Below are positions 27,307-36,591 of a stretch of DNA of 64,000 bases, piece by piece. The stretch's first letter is position 1. The number at the start of each line of letters is the position of its first letter. Below the pieces are notes generated by a model. That model searched no databases, was not told the origin of the DNA, and saw only the letters and a list, made by a program, of their open reading frames with translations. The position numbers and the translations under genes are program-made. Source of the stretch: Nitrososphaerota archaeon. GTDB lineage: Archaea; Thermoproteota; Nitrososphaeria; Nitrososphaerales; Nitrosopumilaceae. The stretch covers positions 1 to 64,000 of the forward strand of contig JACQCT010000005.1 in the NCBI GenBank assembly GCA_016201435.1, read 5' to 3'.

Positions 27307-28200
27307 TTGTTTTTGCAAAAATTAATCTTAATGATAATTCAAACTAAAAACGATAACATAGATAACACAATAAATCAAACTAACAGAGCTAATCTTTCCA
27401 ATTTAAATACACAAATTACACATCTCCATAAGGAACTAAATCAATTAAAGAAAAAAAACAGGCGAATTATTTTTTTTACGTTACTTCCATGCACCGTTTT
27501 ATTATTTGTGCTAACCATTTATCTTACAGGACATTTATTAGAACAAAACGACAAAGAGTTTCTCGATAGAGGAAGAATCCTAATTGAACCGCTCAGAGCT
27601 AACATAATAGATACTACCATACCATGGCATCTTGCCGCAGACCAAACAATCAATGTTAACATAATAAACTCCGAGTCCGTATCTTCACATAAGATAGATA
27701 TTATCAGAGACGCAATCCTCTCTCCGCAAATTGTAAATATCAGCGGTGATTCACAAGGTGGATCTACTGGCACTGTATATTATGCGGGCTGGGAAGCAGC
27801 ATTAACACATGCATCAGAAAAACCAACGAAATTCTTTATACCTAAGAAATTTAGTGTAACTGAATCTCTAGATAACATAGGCGATATTACAATTATACTT
27901 TCACATCTTAAGAATGAAGAAGGATATCTAGGATTTACTAAATTAAAAATAGACAATGATCAGATAGTGAAAGCAACTATGACAATATATGATGTCGATA
28001 ATTTATCAGACGCGGATCTTTCCACAATTGCTAAACATGAGTTTGGTCATGCGTTAGGTCTTGGGCATTCTGCTAGCGGTAATGACTTGATGCATGACAC
28101 TATTGACACAAAATATAGTTATATTTCAAAGTGTGATATTGAAGCCGTATCCGAATTATATGATGGGAAAGAATCTACCGAAATCGTTTGTGGCACATAG
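27307..28200 (+). CDS. Membrane-anchored matrixin-like zinc metalloprotease
   Basis: N-terminal TM; HEFGHALGLGHSASGNDLMHDT = HExxHxxGxxH plus downstream Met. Start may be an internal codon such as 27331. Confidence 0.85.
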   Translation: MFLQKLILMIIQTKNDNIDNTINQTNRANLSNLNTQITHLHKELNQLKKKNRRIIFFTLLPCTVLLFVLTIYLTGHLLEQNDKEFLDRGRILIEPLRANIIDTTIPWHLAADQTINVNIINSESVSSHKIDIIRDAILSPQIVNISGDSQGGSTGTVYYAGWEAALTHASEKPTKFFIPKKFSVTESLDNIGDITIILSHLKNEEGYLGFTKLKIDNDQIVKATMTIYDVDNLSDADLSTIAKHEFGHALGLGHSASGNDLMHDTIDTKYSYISKCDIEAVSELYDGKESTEIVCGT

Positions 28201-28207
28201 GAAATAA

Positions 28208-28552
28208 CTAGTTATCTTTCAACATAAACAGGCCTAACATGACTCGTCCTTTGTCCGTTATGTAATACATCATATTGAAACCGGCAGGTTCCTTTCTGAC
28301 AAAATTATACCTTACACAAAGATGAAGATAGTTTAGAAAAGATTTTTTCATTCGTATGTTTGATTTTATATAGAGATCGGAAAAAGTCATTGGATTGTAT
28401 CGTACTTGGTATAATAACTTTAGAAGTGATATGGTACTAAAATCACGCGCCCTTGCTTTCACCGAATCCAAAACTTGTTCATCTCGTGTGATGATAAAAT
28501 CAGAATACTGATCTGCCACTTCTACTGGGATGTACGTCATTCTTGTTCTCAT
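28208..28552 (-). CDS. Hypothetical wHTH-like protein
   Basis: 114 aa; helical, TDKGRVMLGLF C-terminus typical of small archaeal winged-helix proteins. Confidence 0.6.
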   Translation of the reverse strand: MRTRMTYIPVEVADQYSDFIITRDEQVLDSVKARARDFSTISLLKLLYQVRYNPMTFSDLYIKSNIRMKKSFLNYLHLCVRYNFVRKEPAGFNMMYYITDKGRVMLGLFMLKDN

Positions 28553-28672
28553 ATTACGGTATTGGTACCGTACCTTACCTTATTAATCTTAACTAGAAGT
28601 TTTTTTGAGCTATACTATAGCTTTTTTCAACAAATTCCATTTGTTTTTATTCAAGATGATGCGAACTCAAAC

Positions 28673-28909
28673 ATGCATAGTGCGTTTATACTAATGAATG
28701 CAGAACTTGGCAAAGAAAATCATATTGTAAAGGAACTACGACAAGTTCCAAACGTCAAAGAAGTTTATCCAGTTTATGGAGTATATGATGTATTGATGGA
28801 ATTAGAAGCAGATTCAATGGAAGTCTTGCGTGAAACAATTACCACAAAGATTAGGAAATTAGATGGAATCAAGTCCACTTTGACTATGATAATTGTAAAA
28901 GACCAATGA
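28673..28909 (+). CDS. Lrp/AsnC ligand-binding (RAM-like) domain protein
   Basis: MHSAFILMNAELGKENHIVKELRQVPNVKEVYPVYGVYDVLMELEAD...; start moved downstream from the track ORF (28475) to the in-frame ATG at 28673. Confidence 0.8.
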   Translation: MHSAFILMNAELGKENHIVKELRQVPNVKEVYPVYGVYDVLMELEADSMEVLRETITTKIRKLDGIKSTLTMIIVKDQ

Positions 28910-28959
28910 TCCTACTAAATAATTGCCTATAATAATTTGGAAAAGTAGAGAATAGGGAT

Positions 28960-29967
28960 TTGGCAGAAAATTTACTTTTATTGTTAGGGTGGCTAGGTGA
29001 GCTTATCTTTGCTAGTTGGTTGCTGTCTGATGGAGCAGAGCATCTTGCAGAACGATGGGGTGGAAAGTTTGTTGGAAGAACACTTCTTAGTATTGCAACA
29101 ACGCTTCCAGAAATTGCAATTGTTGTAGCTGCTGCAAAAGATGGCTCTTATGGCACTGCGCTAGGTTCCGCTCTTGGCAGCAATCTTTTCATGATGACAC
29201 TTGGTCTTGCTGTAATGCTGATTATTGCAACAACAAAACTTTCCAAGGCACCACAGAGATTTATTGATGTAAAACAATTCAAGCTTGATAAAATTCTACT
29301 AGTAATCACGGCTGTAGTTGGAGCCATGTTGTTTATTGATGGATATGATATTACTGATGGAATTATATTTACGGGATTTTTTGGTGCATACCTGTATTTT
29401 GCATTCCGTGAGATGAGACAAGAGAAAAAAGAAACAGCACTTGAATCTGAACTTCATGCAACACATGAGGCAAAATTGTCAAAAAAACACTTTGGCCGTT
29501 CGATGATTCTTTTTATTGTGGGTACAATTGGAATTTTTATTGGTGCAGAGCCATTTGTGCATTCTCTTGAAGGTGTTGCATTGGATAGCGGTGTTTCTGT
29601 TGTTGTACTTGCGGTAATAATAAGTCCTATTGCTGGAGAGATGCCAGAAAAAATATCTATGATTTTTTTGGCACGTAAAGGTGCAAGCGGTGCGTCTATT
29701 GCAGTAGCAAATGTTTTAGGATCCAAAATTCTAAACAACACACTACTTCTTGCAGTAGCTGTCTTTGCAGCAATGTCGTATCAAGGATTTACAACAAAAA
29801 TTCCAAACACCTCGCTTTTAGAAAATCAAATGATCCTAGTTACAGTAATCACAATCATTGCACTTATTCCTATGTTCAAAAACAAACTTGGTCTGAAAAG
29901 TGGAATTATGCTTTTAATTTTATATGGAATAGGTATTGGATTCCAGTTTGTTTTACCTTCCCTTTAA
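28960..29967 (+). CDS. Sodium/calcium exchanger (CaCA) family membrane protein
   Basis: Duplicated alpha-repeat motifs: ATTLPEIAIVVAA...GSALGSNLFMMTLGLA and ISPIAGEMPEKIS...ANVLGSKILNNTLLLA. Confidence 0.85.
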   Translation: MAENLLLLLGWLGELIFASWLLSDGAEHLAERWGGKFVGRTLLSIATTLPEIAIVVAAAKDGSYGTALGSALGSNLFMMTLGLAVMLIIATTKLSKAPQRFIDVKQFKLDKILLVITAVVGAMLFIDGYDITDGIIFTGFFGAYLYFAFREMRQEKKETALESELHATHEAKLSKKHFGRSMILFIVGTIGIFIGAEPFVHSLEGVALDSGVSVVVLAVIISPIAGEMPEKISMIFLARKGASGASIAVANVLGSKILNNTLLLAVAVFAAMSYQGFTTKIPNTSLLENQMILVTVITIIALIPMFKNKLGLKSGIMLLILYGIGIGFQFVLPSL

Positions 29968-31316
29968 ATTGGAACTACCTTTACTCCATCAACTTTGATA
30001 GACGGAGTGATACAGGGAAGTGAATTCCATTGCAATACATTTTTTGTATCCTTTGCTATGGCTGAAACATTCTGTAATAGTGTTGGAAGGTTGTGTACTA
30101 TTCTGACTGATTTGCCAGGTTTTTTAATGACCCCATTTTCTATTATTCTAATTCCACTTCTTGCAGTACAAGAAAAATCCCCACGCTCTGGATTTACCGG
30201 ATATGTATACCAGAGTCTTCCTACAAGCAGTCCTTTTTTTGTGTTTTTTATTATCTCGTCCTTTGTTTCACCCTTGCCGTCTATTCTTAGATTGTGTGGT
30301 AATGGAAAGGGGATTGGCTGTGCATTTCTGCCCATAGGTGAACCCATCCTACTTGCATTTCCTGTAGATTCCTTGCCTTCTTTGAACGCATAAAATGAGT
30401 CGGAAAATGTATTTGTAAAGATGCCTGATTTTATGAGGTGTTGCGGTAAAGTGGGAACTCCTTCGTCATCAAAGGACTTGCTACCAATTCCTTCTGGATG
30501 ATGCGGGTCATCTATTAGATTAAAGTTTTCAGTGGCTATGTTTTTACCAATCTTATCTACAAAACAACTTCTTTTTTCTGAATATGTTTTTAGATTAAAA
30601 TTTGAAGAAAATACAAAAGCGAGCATTTCTCCAATCGCATAAGGCTCAAAAATAATACTATAAGTTTCAGATTGACAACTTTCTGGATTTATAGAATTTA
30701 TACACATTTCTGCAGCATCCTTTCCAACCGTTTCAGCAGAAAAGTTGTTAGCAGTCCTCGAAGAAATGGCACCAATACCACTTACTGGAGTAATACCATA
30801 ATCTGAATCTGCATTAATATTTCCAGCAATGTATGTTGCTTTATCCTTACAATTTAATCCATTACTGTTGGCAATCTCAATGTTTTCTGAAACAATATTC
30901 AAAGATCCCGAAATTGTTGTAATCTTTTGCTGTTTGGCAGAATTGATCATTTCCTGTGCAATATCTGATGCTTCTATTCCTGAAATCTCTGCAAGATTTT
31001 TATCAAAAGTTTTTTCAACTATGGAAAATTTTGTGCTAAAAGGTAAGGACTTCCAGAAATTTTTTGGTTTGGCATGAGATGTTGATTGTAATGCCTTTTC
31101 AACTATGTTATTTTCAAAATTTGTAGTCCTGGCAGAACCGATTCTTTTTTCATGTATGACTCTTACGGCAATGCCTCTTTCTTGGCTCTGTTTTAATTCA
31201 GCTATTTCAGAATCTGTTATTCTTACTGTTGTAATCTTTTTTTCTACAAAGAACACTTCATACTCATCCAAATGTAGACTTTTAGCCTTTGAGAGTACCT
31301 TCTCACAAGCTGACAA
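29964..31316 (-). CDS. TldD/PmbA (TldE) family metallopeptidase-like protein
   Basis: MGSPMGRNAQPIPFPLPHNLRIDGKG, GDFSCTARSGIRIIENG typical of the PmbA/TldE family. Confidence 0.85.
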   Translation of the reverse strand: MSACEKVLSKAKSLHLDEYEVFFVEKKITTVRITDSEIAELKQSQERGIAVRVIHEKRIGSARTTNFENNIVEKALQSTSHAKPKNFWKSLPFSTKFSIVEKTFDKNLAEISGIEASDIAQEMINSAKQQKITTISGSLNIVSENIEIANSNGLNCKDKATYIAGNINADSDYGITPVSGIGAISSRTANNFSAETVGKDAAEMCINSINPESCQSETYSIIFEPYAIGEMLAFVFSSNFNLKTYSEKRSCFVDKIGKNIATENFNLIDDPHHPEGIGSKSFDDEGVPTLPQHLIKSGIFTNTFSDSFYAFKEGKESTGNASRMGSPMGRNAQPIPFPLPHNLRIDGKGETKDEIIKNTKKGLLVGRLWYTYPVNPERGDFSCTARSGIRIIENGVIKKPGKSVRIVHNLPTLLQNVSAIAKDTKNVLQWNSLPCITPSIKVDGVKVVPI

Positions 31317-32582
31317 CTAGTTTCGCCTATTTTTGTACCTGTATTTGTCCAACTTGATTAATTCATGATAAGAGCCAAACTGTGATGTATTTTCAACTTT
31401 ATCCAAAACATCCTCTTTTTCTTTAGCGGTTTCATACGTCTGTATTATTTTGTAAGATGTAGTTCTTTGTGCTGGAATTCTACCAATCCGTCTTATGAAA
31501 TTTCTAATCTCTTTTGGTTTAAGAAGTTGTCCGTGTTTTGCTCCTGCGGCAGTGGATATGCTTTCATTTATCAGCGTGCCGCCAAAATCATTTGCTCCCC
31601 ACATAAGCAAGTGCTGTGACATGTTTCCGCCCTCTTTAACCCACGAAGTTTGAATGTTGTTTATATAATTATTTAACATGATGCGTGATATGGCATGCAT
31701 TAAAAGTACATCATTTCCATCCGCGCCATTTTTTATTCCAACATGGAGATTGTTTTTGTACATTGGAGCTTCGGTATGTATGAAATTCAACGGAACAAAT
31801 TCTGTAAAACCTCCAGTCTCCTTTTGAATTTCACGGATCAAACCGATGTGTCTTACTCTGTCTTCTGGAGTTTCCAAGTGACCAAACATGATAGTAGCTG
31901 TTGAAGGAATTCCTAGTCTATGAGCTGTTTTAATTATTTCAATCCAGTTTTTGACACTTATTCTTCCAGGAGAAATTCTGTCACGAAGTTTTTGATCTAA
32001 AATTTCTGCTGCTGTCCCAGGAAGTGAATCAACTCCAGCTTCTTTTAATCGCAAAAGATATTCTTTGATTGGTATGTTGGATCTTGTTGCACCATACAAT
32101 ACTTCTTCTGGCGAAAACCCATGAATGTGAATATCTGCGACTTCATTTTTTATTGCCCTGCAAATGTTCTCATAAGTTTCTCCATCCATGTTAGGAGGCA
32201 GACCTGCTTGCACACAAACTTCTGTTGCACCTAGTGTCATTGCCTCTCTGGTTCGCCTTACGATTTCCTCTGTAGGTAAAAAGTAGCCCTCCTCTTCGCG
32301 AAAATCCCTGCTAAATGCGCAAAATCCACATTGTTTTATGCAGACATTTGTAAAATTGATGTTTCTGTTTATAACATAAGTAACAACATCACCAACTCTT
32401 CTTTTTCTTAATTCATCTGCAACCATGCCAATAAGGTGAAAATTTATTCCCTTTGCATAAAACAATCTAGCTGATTCTTCTACTGAAATTTCTTTTTCAG
32501 CGAGAGCTCTATCCAAAGTTTCAACTATTAATGGATCAGCATGTCTTAACAGAGAATCAAACAGTGATGTTTGAACACTCAT
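31317..32582 (-). CDS. cofH: FO synthase subunit 2 (CofH), radical SAM
   Basis: CIKQCGFCAFSRDF radical-SAM CxxxCxxC; GLPPNMDGETYENICRAIK; adjacent to the cofG-like gene. Confidence 0.92.
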   Translation of the reverse strand: MSVQTSLFDSLLRHADPLIVETLDRALAEKEISVEESARLFYAKGINFHLIGMVADELRKRRVGDVVTYVINRNINFTNVCIKQCGFCAFSRDFREEEGYFLPTEEIVRRTREAMTLGATEVCVQAGLPPNMDGETYENICRAIKNEVADIHIHGFSPEEVLYGATRSNIPIKEYLLRLKEAGVDSLPGTAAEILDQKLRDRISPGRISVKNWIEIIKTAHRLGIPSTATIMFGHLETPEDRVRHIGLIREIQKETGGFTEFVPLNFIHTEAPMYKNNLHVGIKNGADGNDVLLMHAISRIMLNNYINNIQTSWVKEGGNMSQHLLMWGANDFGGTLINESISTAAGAKHGQLLKPKEIRNFIRRIGRIPAQRTTSYKIIQTYETAKEKEDVLDKVENTSQFGSYHELIKLDKYRYKNRRN

Positions 32583-33748
32583 TTTTGATACTCCATTCTC
32601 ACAAATCCTTCAGAGTCTGTTTTTCCTAATACCACGTCTTTAAGATCTGGATGCACAAATGAAAAAAATTCTGGATATACTGGAAGTCTTGCTTTTAACT
32701 CAAATCCTGCTTTAAGAGAATTTTTTGCAACCGTATCTATAGCGGGCCAAGAGAATTCGGGATTTACATAATCAGGAGTTAGTGGGGAAATTCCTCCCCA
32801 ATCATTTATTCCAACAGATAGAAAACTTGCATAGGTATCTGGAGAAAGGTTTGGCGGAACCTGGATATTCATTTCTGGCATAATTACTCTGGCAAGCGCA
32901 ACTAGTGTTTTGAAATATTTTTCTTCTGGAGAGGGAACATTTTTCATCATGGTATCTGATTTTGGTTGAAAATTTTGTAAAATAATTTCTTGAATGTGGC
33001 CATATTTTTTATGAATCTCTTTTATGGCATAGATTGAATCAATTATCTCAAATGCGGTCTCCCCAATTCCAATGAGAATTCCTGTAGTAATTGGAATGCC
33101 AAGTTCACCAGCATCTTTTAGAACCCGAAGTCTTGCTTTAGGATATTTACTTGGAGCAAACTCATGCGGCATACCATGTTGTGAGAGACGTATGCTAGAA
33201 TTTTCAAGCATAAGACCAAGACTCACATTAGTTTTTCTAAGTTCATTCATTTCTGTTTTTGTAAGGTTTCCGGCATTAGTATGAGGAAAAAGTCCTTCAC
33301 TTAGCGCAATTTCAGATGCATGAATCAAGTACTCGACAGTACTTGCAAAACCATTTTCTTTAAGCCATGTTCTTGCTTCTTGGTATTTTTGCTCTGGTCT
33401 TTCTCCTGTAACAAATAATGCCTCTGTACATTTGTGAGTTTTTCCAATCTTTGCAAGATTTTGTACATCACGCTTTGACATCATGGAAATCTTTGATTGG
33501 TCTGGTTCTGATTTGTAAGTACAATATGAACATGTGTCTCTGCAGAGATTAATTAAATTGAAAAAGACTTTTCTTGAATATGTGACGTGTGTTCCTTTGT
33601 ATTTGTTTCTTAAAATTTGTGAAATTTTGTAAAGTTCAAAGGAGTTCTGTTGTGATTCCTCATAGATTTGGTAAGCCTCATCCTTTGAAATTTCTTTATT
33701 ATCGATAACTCTGTTTAATGCGTCAGAAATTAAGGTAAGTTTGCTCAA
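32579..33748 (-). CDS. cofG: FO synthase subunit 1 (CofG), radical SAM
   Basis: CRDTCSYCTYKSEP CxxxCxxC; LMLENSSIRLS; QNFQPKSDTMM; GINDWGGISPLTPDYVNPE. Confidence 0.92.
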   Translation of the reverse strand: MSKLTLISDALNRVIDNKEISKDEAYQIYEESQQNSFELYKISQILRNKYKGTHVTYSRKVFFNLINLCRDTCSYCTYKSEPDQSKISMMSKRDVQNLAKIGKTHKCTEALFVTGERPEQKYQEARTWLKENGFASTVEYLIHASEIALSEGLFPHTNAGNLTKTEMNELRKTNVSLGLMLENSSIRLSQHGMPHEFAPSKYPKARLRVLKDAGELGIPITTGILIGIGETAFEIIDSIYAIKEIHKKYGHIQEIILQNFQPKSDTMMKNVPSPEEKYFKTLVALARVIMPEMNIQVPPNLSPDTYASFLSVGINDWGGISPLTPDYVNPEFSWPAIDTVAKNSLKAGFELKARLPVYPEFFSFVHPDLKDVVLGKTDSEGFVRMEYQK

Positions 33749-33787
33749 CAGCTGAATTAGCTAATGTCAGTGGTATTTATTCTTGTA

Positions 33788-34924
33788 CTAGTGTTGGCTT
33801 TGATTGGGTCTTTCTTCAAGAATCAAATCAAAATTGCTTGTATGACCATTACGAAGGATCTTTAAAGTTATTTTGTCACCAACAGATTTTTCTTCTTGCA
33901 AATAATTTAGAATATCTTCAAGTTTTCGTACTTGATTGTTATCAATACCTATGATTACGTCTCCGCCCACTTTGTATTTTGTACCATCTACAGTAGTTGT
34001 ATTAGTGTAACCGTGAAGACCTGCCCTTCCTGCTGGACTTTCCATTACAACATTTTGGATCATAAATCCACTAGTTACTGGTAATCCCAGAATGTCCGAC
34101 AAGTACGGGTCAATACTAATTCCAGATATTCCGATCCATGGATGTTTGAAATGTCCATTTTGTATAATGGAGGGAACAATTTTTTTAATAGTGTTTGAGG
34201 GAATTGCAAATCCTATGCCAGAAAACTCACCAGTACCAGATTGTATGGCTGTGTTGATTCCTATTACTCGTCCTTGCATGTCAAGTAATGGCCCGCCAGA
34301 GTTTCCAGGATTTATTGCAGTATCTGTCTGAATTACATCTGGTATTGAAAATGATGCAGTATCTGGAGTCTCCAATAGTCTTCCTACCTGACTAACTATT
34401 CCTGATGTAACTGAACCACTAAGACCAAAAGGACTTCCTATTGCTGCTACTGGTTCTCCAATACGTAATTTTGACGAGTCCCCTAGAATCAGTGGATGTA
34501 GAACTGACGAGTCTGCATTTACTTTGATGACCGCCAAGTCCGCAAAGGGATCCGTACCTACAACTGTTGCTGTGTATGACCCTCCTTCATGAAATGTTAC
34601 TGTAATTTTTGTGGCATTTTTAACAACATGATTATTTGTTATAATATGACCATTTAGATCATATACGATTCCTGATCCAAGATCACGACCACTTGATGTA
34701 TTGTTTGACGTGCGAACAATTACTTGTACTACACCATCGTCAGATTTTGCAAAAAGATCAGCAAGAGACATTCCAGAATTTTTAGATAACGTTTGATCAA
34801 AATAATTTGTGTTCATAGATCCATTCATAAGATCAATTTTTTGTGGTGAAATAAAAAAAACAAAGACCAGTAATATTACAATTCCGCCGTAAATGCTGCC
34901 CAAAACCGCAGTTGTCTTATCCAA
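33788..34924 (-). CDS. HtrA/DegP-like S1C serine protease with PDZ domain, N-terminal TM anchor
   Basis: ITNNHVVKNA, DPFADLAVIKV, NPGNSGGPLLD triad motifs; C-terminal PDZ. Confidence 0.92.
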   Translation of the reverse strand: MDKTTAVLGSIYGGIVILLVFVFFISPQKIDLMNGSMNTNYFDQTLSKNSGMSLADLFAKSDDGVVQVIVRTSNNTSSGRDLGSGIVYDLNGHIITNNHVVKNATKITVTFHEGGSYTATVVGTDPFADLAVIKVNADSSVLHPLILGDSSKLRIGEPVAAIGSPFGLSGSVTSGIVSQVGRLLETPDTASFSIPDVIQTDTAINPGNSGGPLLDMQGRVIGINTAIQSGTGEFSGIGFAIPSNTIKKIVPSIIQNGHFKHPWIGISGISIDPYLSDILGLPVTSGFMIQNVVMESPAGRAGLHGYTNTTTVDGTKYKVGGDVIIGIDNNQVRKLEDILNYLQEEKSVGDKITLKILRNGHTSNFDLILEERPNQSQH

Positions 34925-34961
34925 GATCTAAAAGTATGGATGTTCATCTATAATCCTTCCT

Positions 34962-36170
34962 CTACAAGCTTATTGAATTTTGGATCTGATCTACCATTGA
35001 ATATGTTCTCCCTCTCCATATTACAGCAGTGTTACTTTTTGCTTGTAAAATCCCAGATGCAAATCCTATGACAATAATGAAACTGCCTATAGGACCAAGC
35101 ATTGCATGTTTGAGACCAAGTGGCAGTCCTTTTTTTACCTCTATAATTGCAGCAACATAAAGAAGAGAAACTGTAATAATTGAAACTATAAAAAGCACTG
35201 AAAATGATTCAGATAAATTTGCAAAGATTGCAGAATATGCCAAAATAGGAAATGGCATGAAAAGCAAAAATAAAACTGCGACAAAAATCCCTACTGCGAT
35301 GTTCTTGTTTTGAAGATAAAGTGGGATCATTAGACGCTTTAAGGCGTGCCAAAGCGTTGACCAGTCTCGTGCCCAAACTGCCTCTATGAGATGTTCGCCA
35401 CGGACCATTTTCATATTGTTGCCTGATTCCTTTACCTTTTTTCCAAGGGCACCATCTTCGACAATTTCTCCTTTTACTCCTTCATGGGTTCCAACACTTT
35501 CATATGTTTTTCTCTTGATTATGAAAAAACTCCCAAAAAAATAACCTGTTTTTTTTGATGGATCGTTTACACGAATAGCTGAAAATCTAGTGTGCAAAAA
35601 GGTTGAAAGCATAGGTAGTGTGATTTTAATCCACTTGTCAAGACAAATCATTTTTGGAATGACAGTAAGCGCATCAAGACTCTCGCTTAGAAGATGTGAC
35701 ACTGATAATGAAATCATTTTTTTTGAATGTATGGTGTCGGCATCTGTAAATAACAAGAGTTCCCCAGTGGATTTTTTAAAACCTTCAAAGCAAGCCCAAT
35801 TTTTTCCTATCCACTTTTCTGGTTTAGGGTCTGCCAATACGTAAATGATCTTGGAATTTTTTTCTGCCATTTTTTTAATTATTTCTCCAGTTTTATCTTC
35901 TGATCTATCGTCAATTGCTATTATCTCATAATTTTCATAATCTTGGTCTAAAAGCGAAACAAGGCATTTTTCAATAAACCCTTCCTCGTTTCTTGCCGGT
36001 AAGATAACTGATACCTTTGGTTTTGGGTGTGGTCTTGCTTCAAACTGGTCTAAAAAAGGCGAATCTCTAAATGAAATCCACATTGATTTTATCAATAGAA
36101 TCCAAGTTATAGCAACTCCAACTAAAATGGCAGCTAGAATATAATTAAAAATATCTAAGATAATTTCCAT
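34962..36170 (-). CDS. Family 2 glycosyltransferase, membrane-associated
   Basis: KVSVILPARNEEGFIEKCLVSLLDQDYENYEIIAIDDRSEDKTGEII; TDADTIH; TM segments. Confidence 0.88.
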   Translation of the reverse strand: MEIILDIFNYILAAILVGVAITWILLIKSMWISFRDSPFLDQFEARPHPKPKVSVILPARNEEGFIEKCLVSLLDQDYENYEIIAIDDRSEDKTGEIIKKMAEKNSKIIYVLADPKPEKWIGKNWACFEGFKKSTGELLLFTDADTIHSKKMISLSVSHLLSESLDALTVIPKMICLDKWIKITLPMLSTFLHTRFSAIRVNDPSKKTGYFFGSFFIIKRKTYESVGTHEGVKGEIVEDGALGKKVKESGNNMKMVRGEHLIEAVWARDWSTLWHALKRLMIPLYLQNKNIAVGIFVAVLFLLFMPFPILAYSAIFANLSESFSVLFIVSIITVSLLYVAAIIEVKKGLPLGLKHAMLGPIGSFIIVIGFASGILQAKSNTAVIWRGRTYSMVDQIQNSISL

Positions 36171-36174
36171 GAAA

Positions 36175-36591
36175 TTATCTCTCTGCTTCTTGTTTTATGC
36201 TTTGTAGTGCCTGCTCAGTTCCACTCTGAATGTGCTTTTTTACCATGCCTGTAAACATGCCCATCATTCCTGAGAGTTTCATATCCCAAACTGCTTCTAG
36301 GTGAATTACGCCCTCTTTTGGTGTAAGAATTATTGTCTTGGTACCATTTATGACTCCCTTAGTAAATTCAGCTTGAATTTTTTCCATGGGATACAAGGTC
36401 ACAGTCTGAATACATTTCGAGTCTTTGAAGGCAATTGTGACCTCACGTGTAACAACATTTCCTTGTTTTGATATGTTTCTTACTTCCTTTGTACCTTTCC
36501 AGAATTTAGGTTCTCCATCAAGATCAGATGTGATATTCCAAACTTTTTCAAGTGGTGCGTTTATGTCAACAGAACTTTGTATCTGAACCAT
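36175..36591 (-). CDS. SRPBCC (START/Bet v1-like) family protein
   Basis: VQIQSSVDINAPLEKVWNITSDLDGEPKFWKGTKEVRN. Confidence 0.8.
   Translation of the reverse strand: MVQIQSSVDINAPLEKVWNITSDLDGEPKFWKGTKEVRNISKQGNVVTREVTIAFKDSKCIQTVTLYPMEKIQAEFTKGVINGTKTIILTPKEGVIHLEAVWDMKLSGMMGMFTGMVKKHIQSGTEQALQSIKQEAER

Noticed and set aside
28475-28672. N-terminal extension of the Lrp-like ORF in the track
   Set aside because: Overlaps the divergent gene start and is not protein-like; start at 28673 fits the domain.
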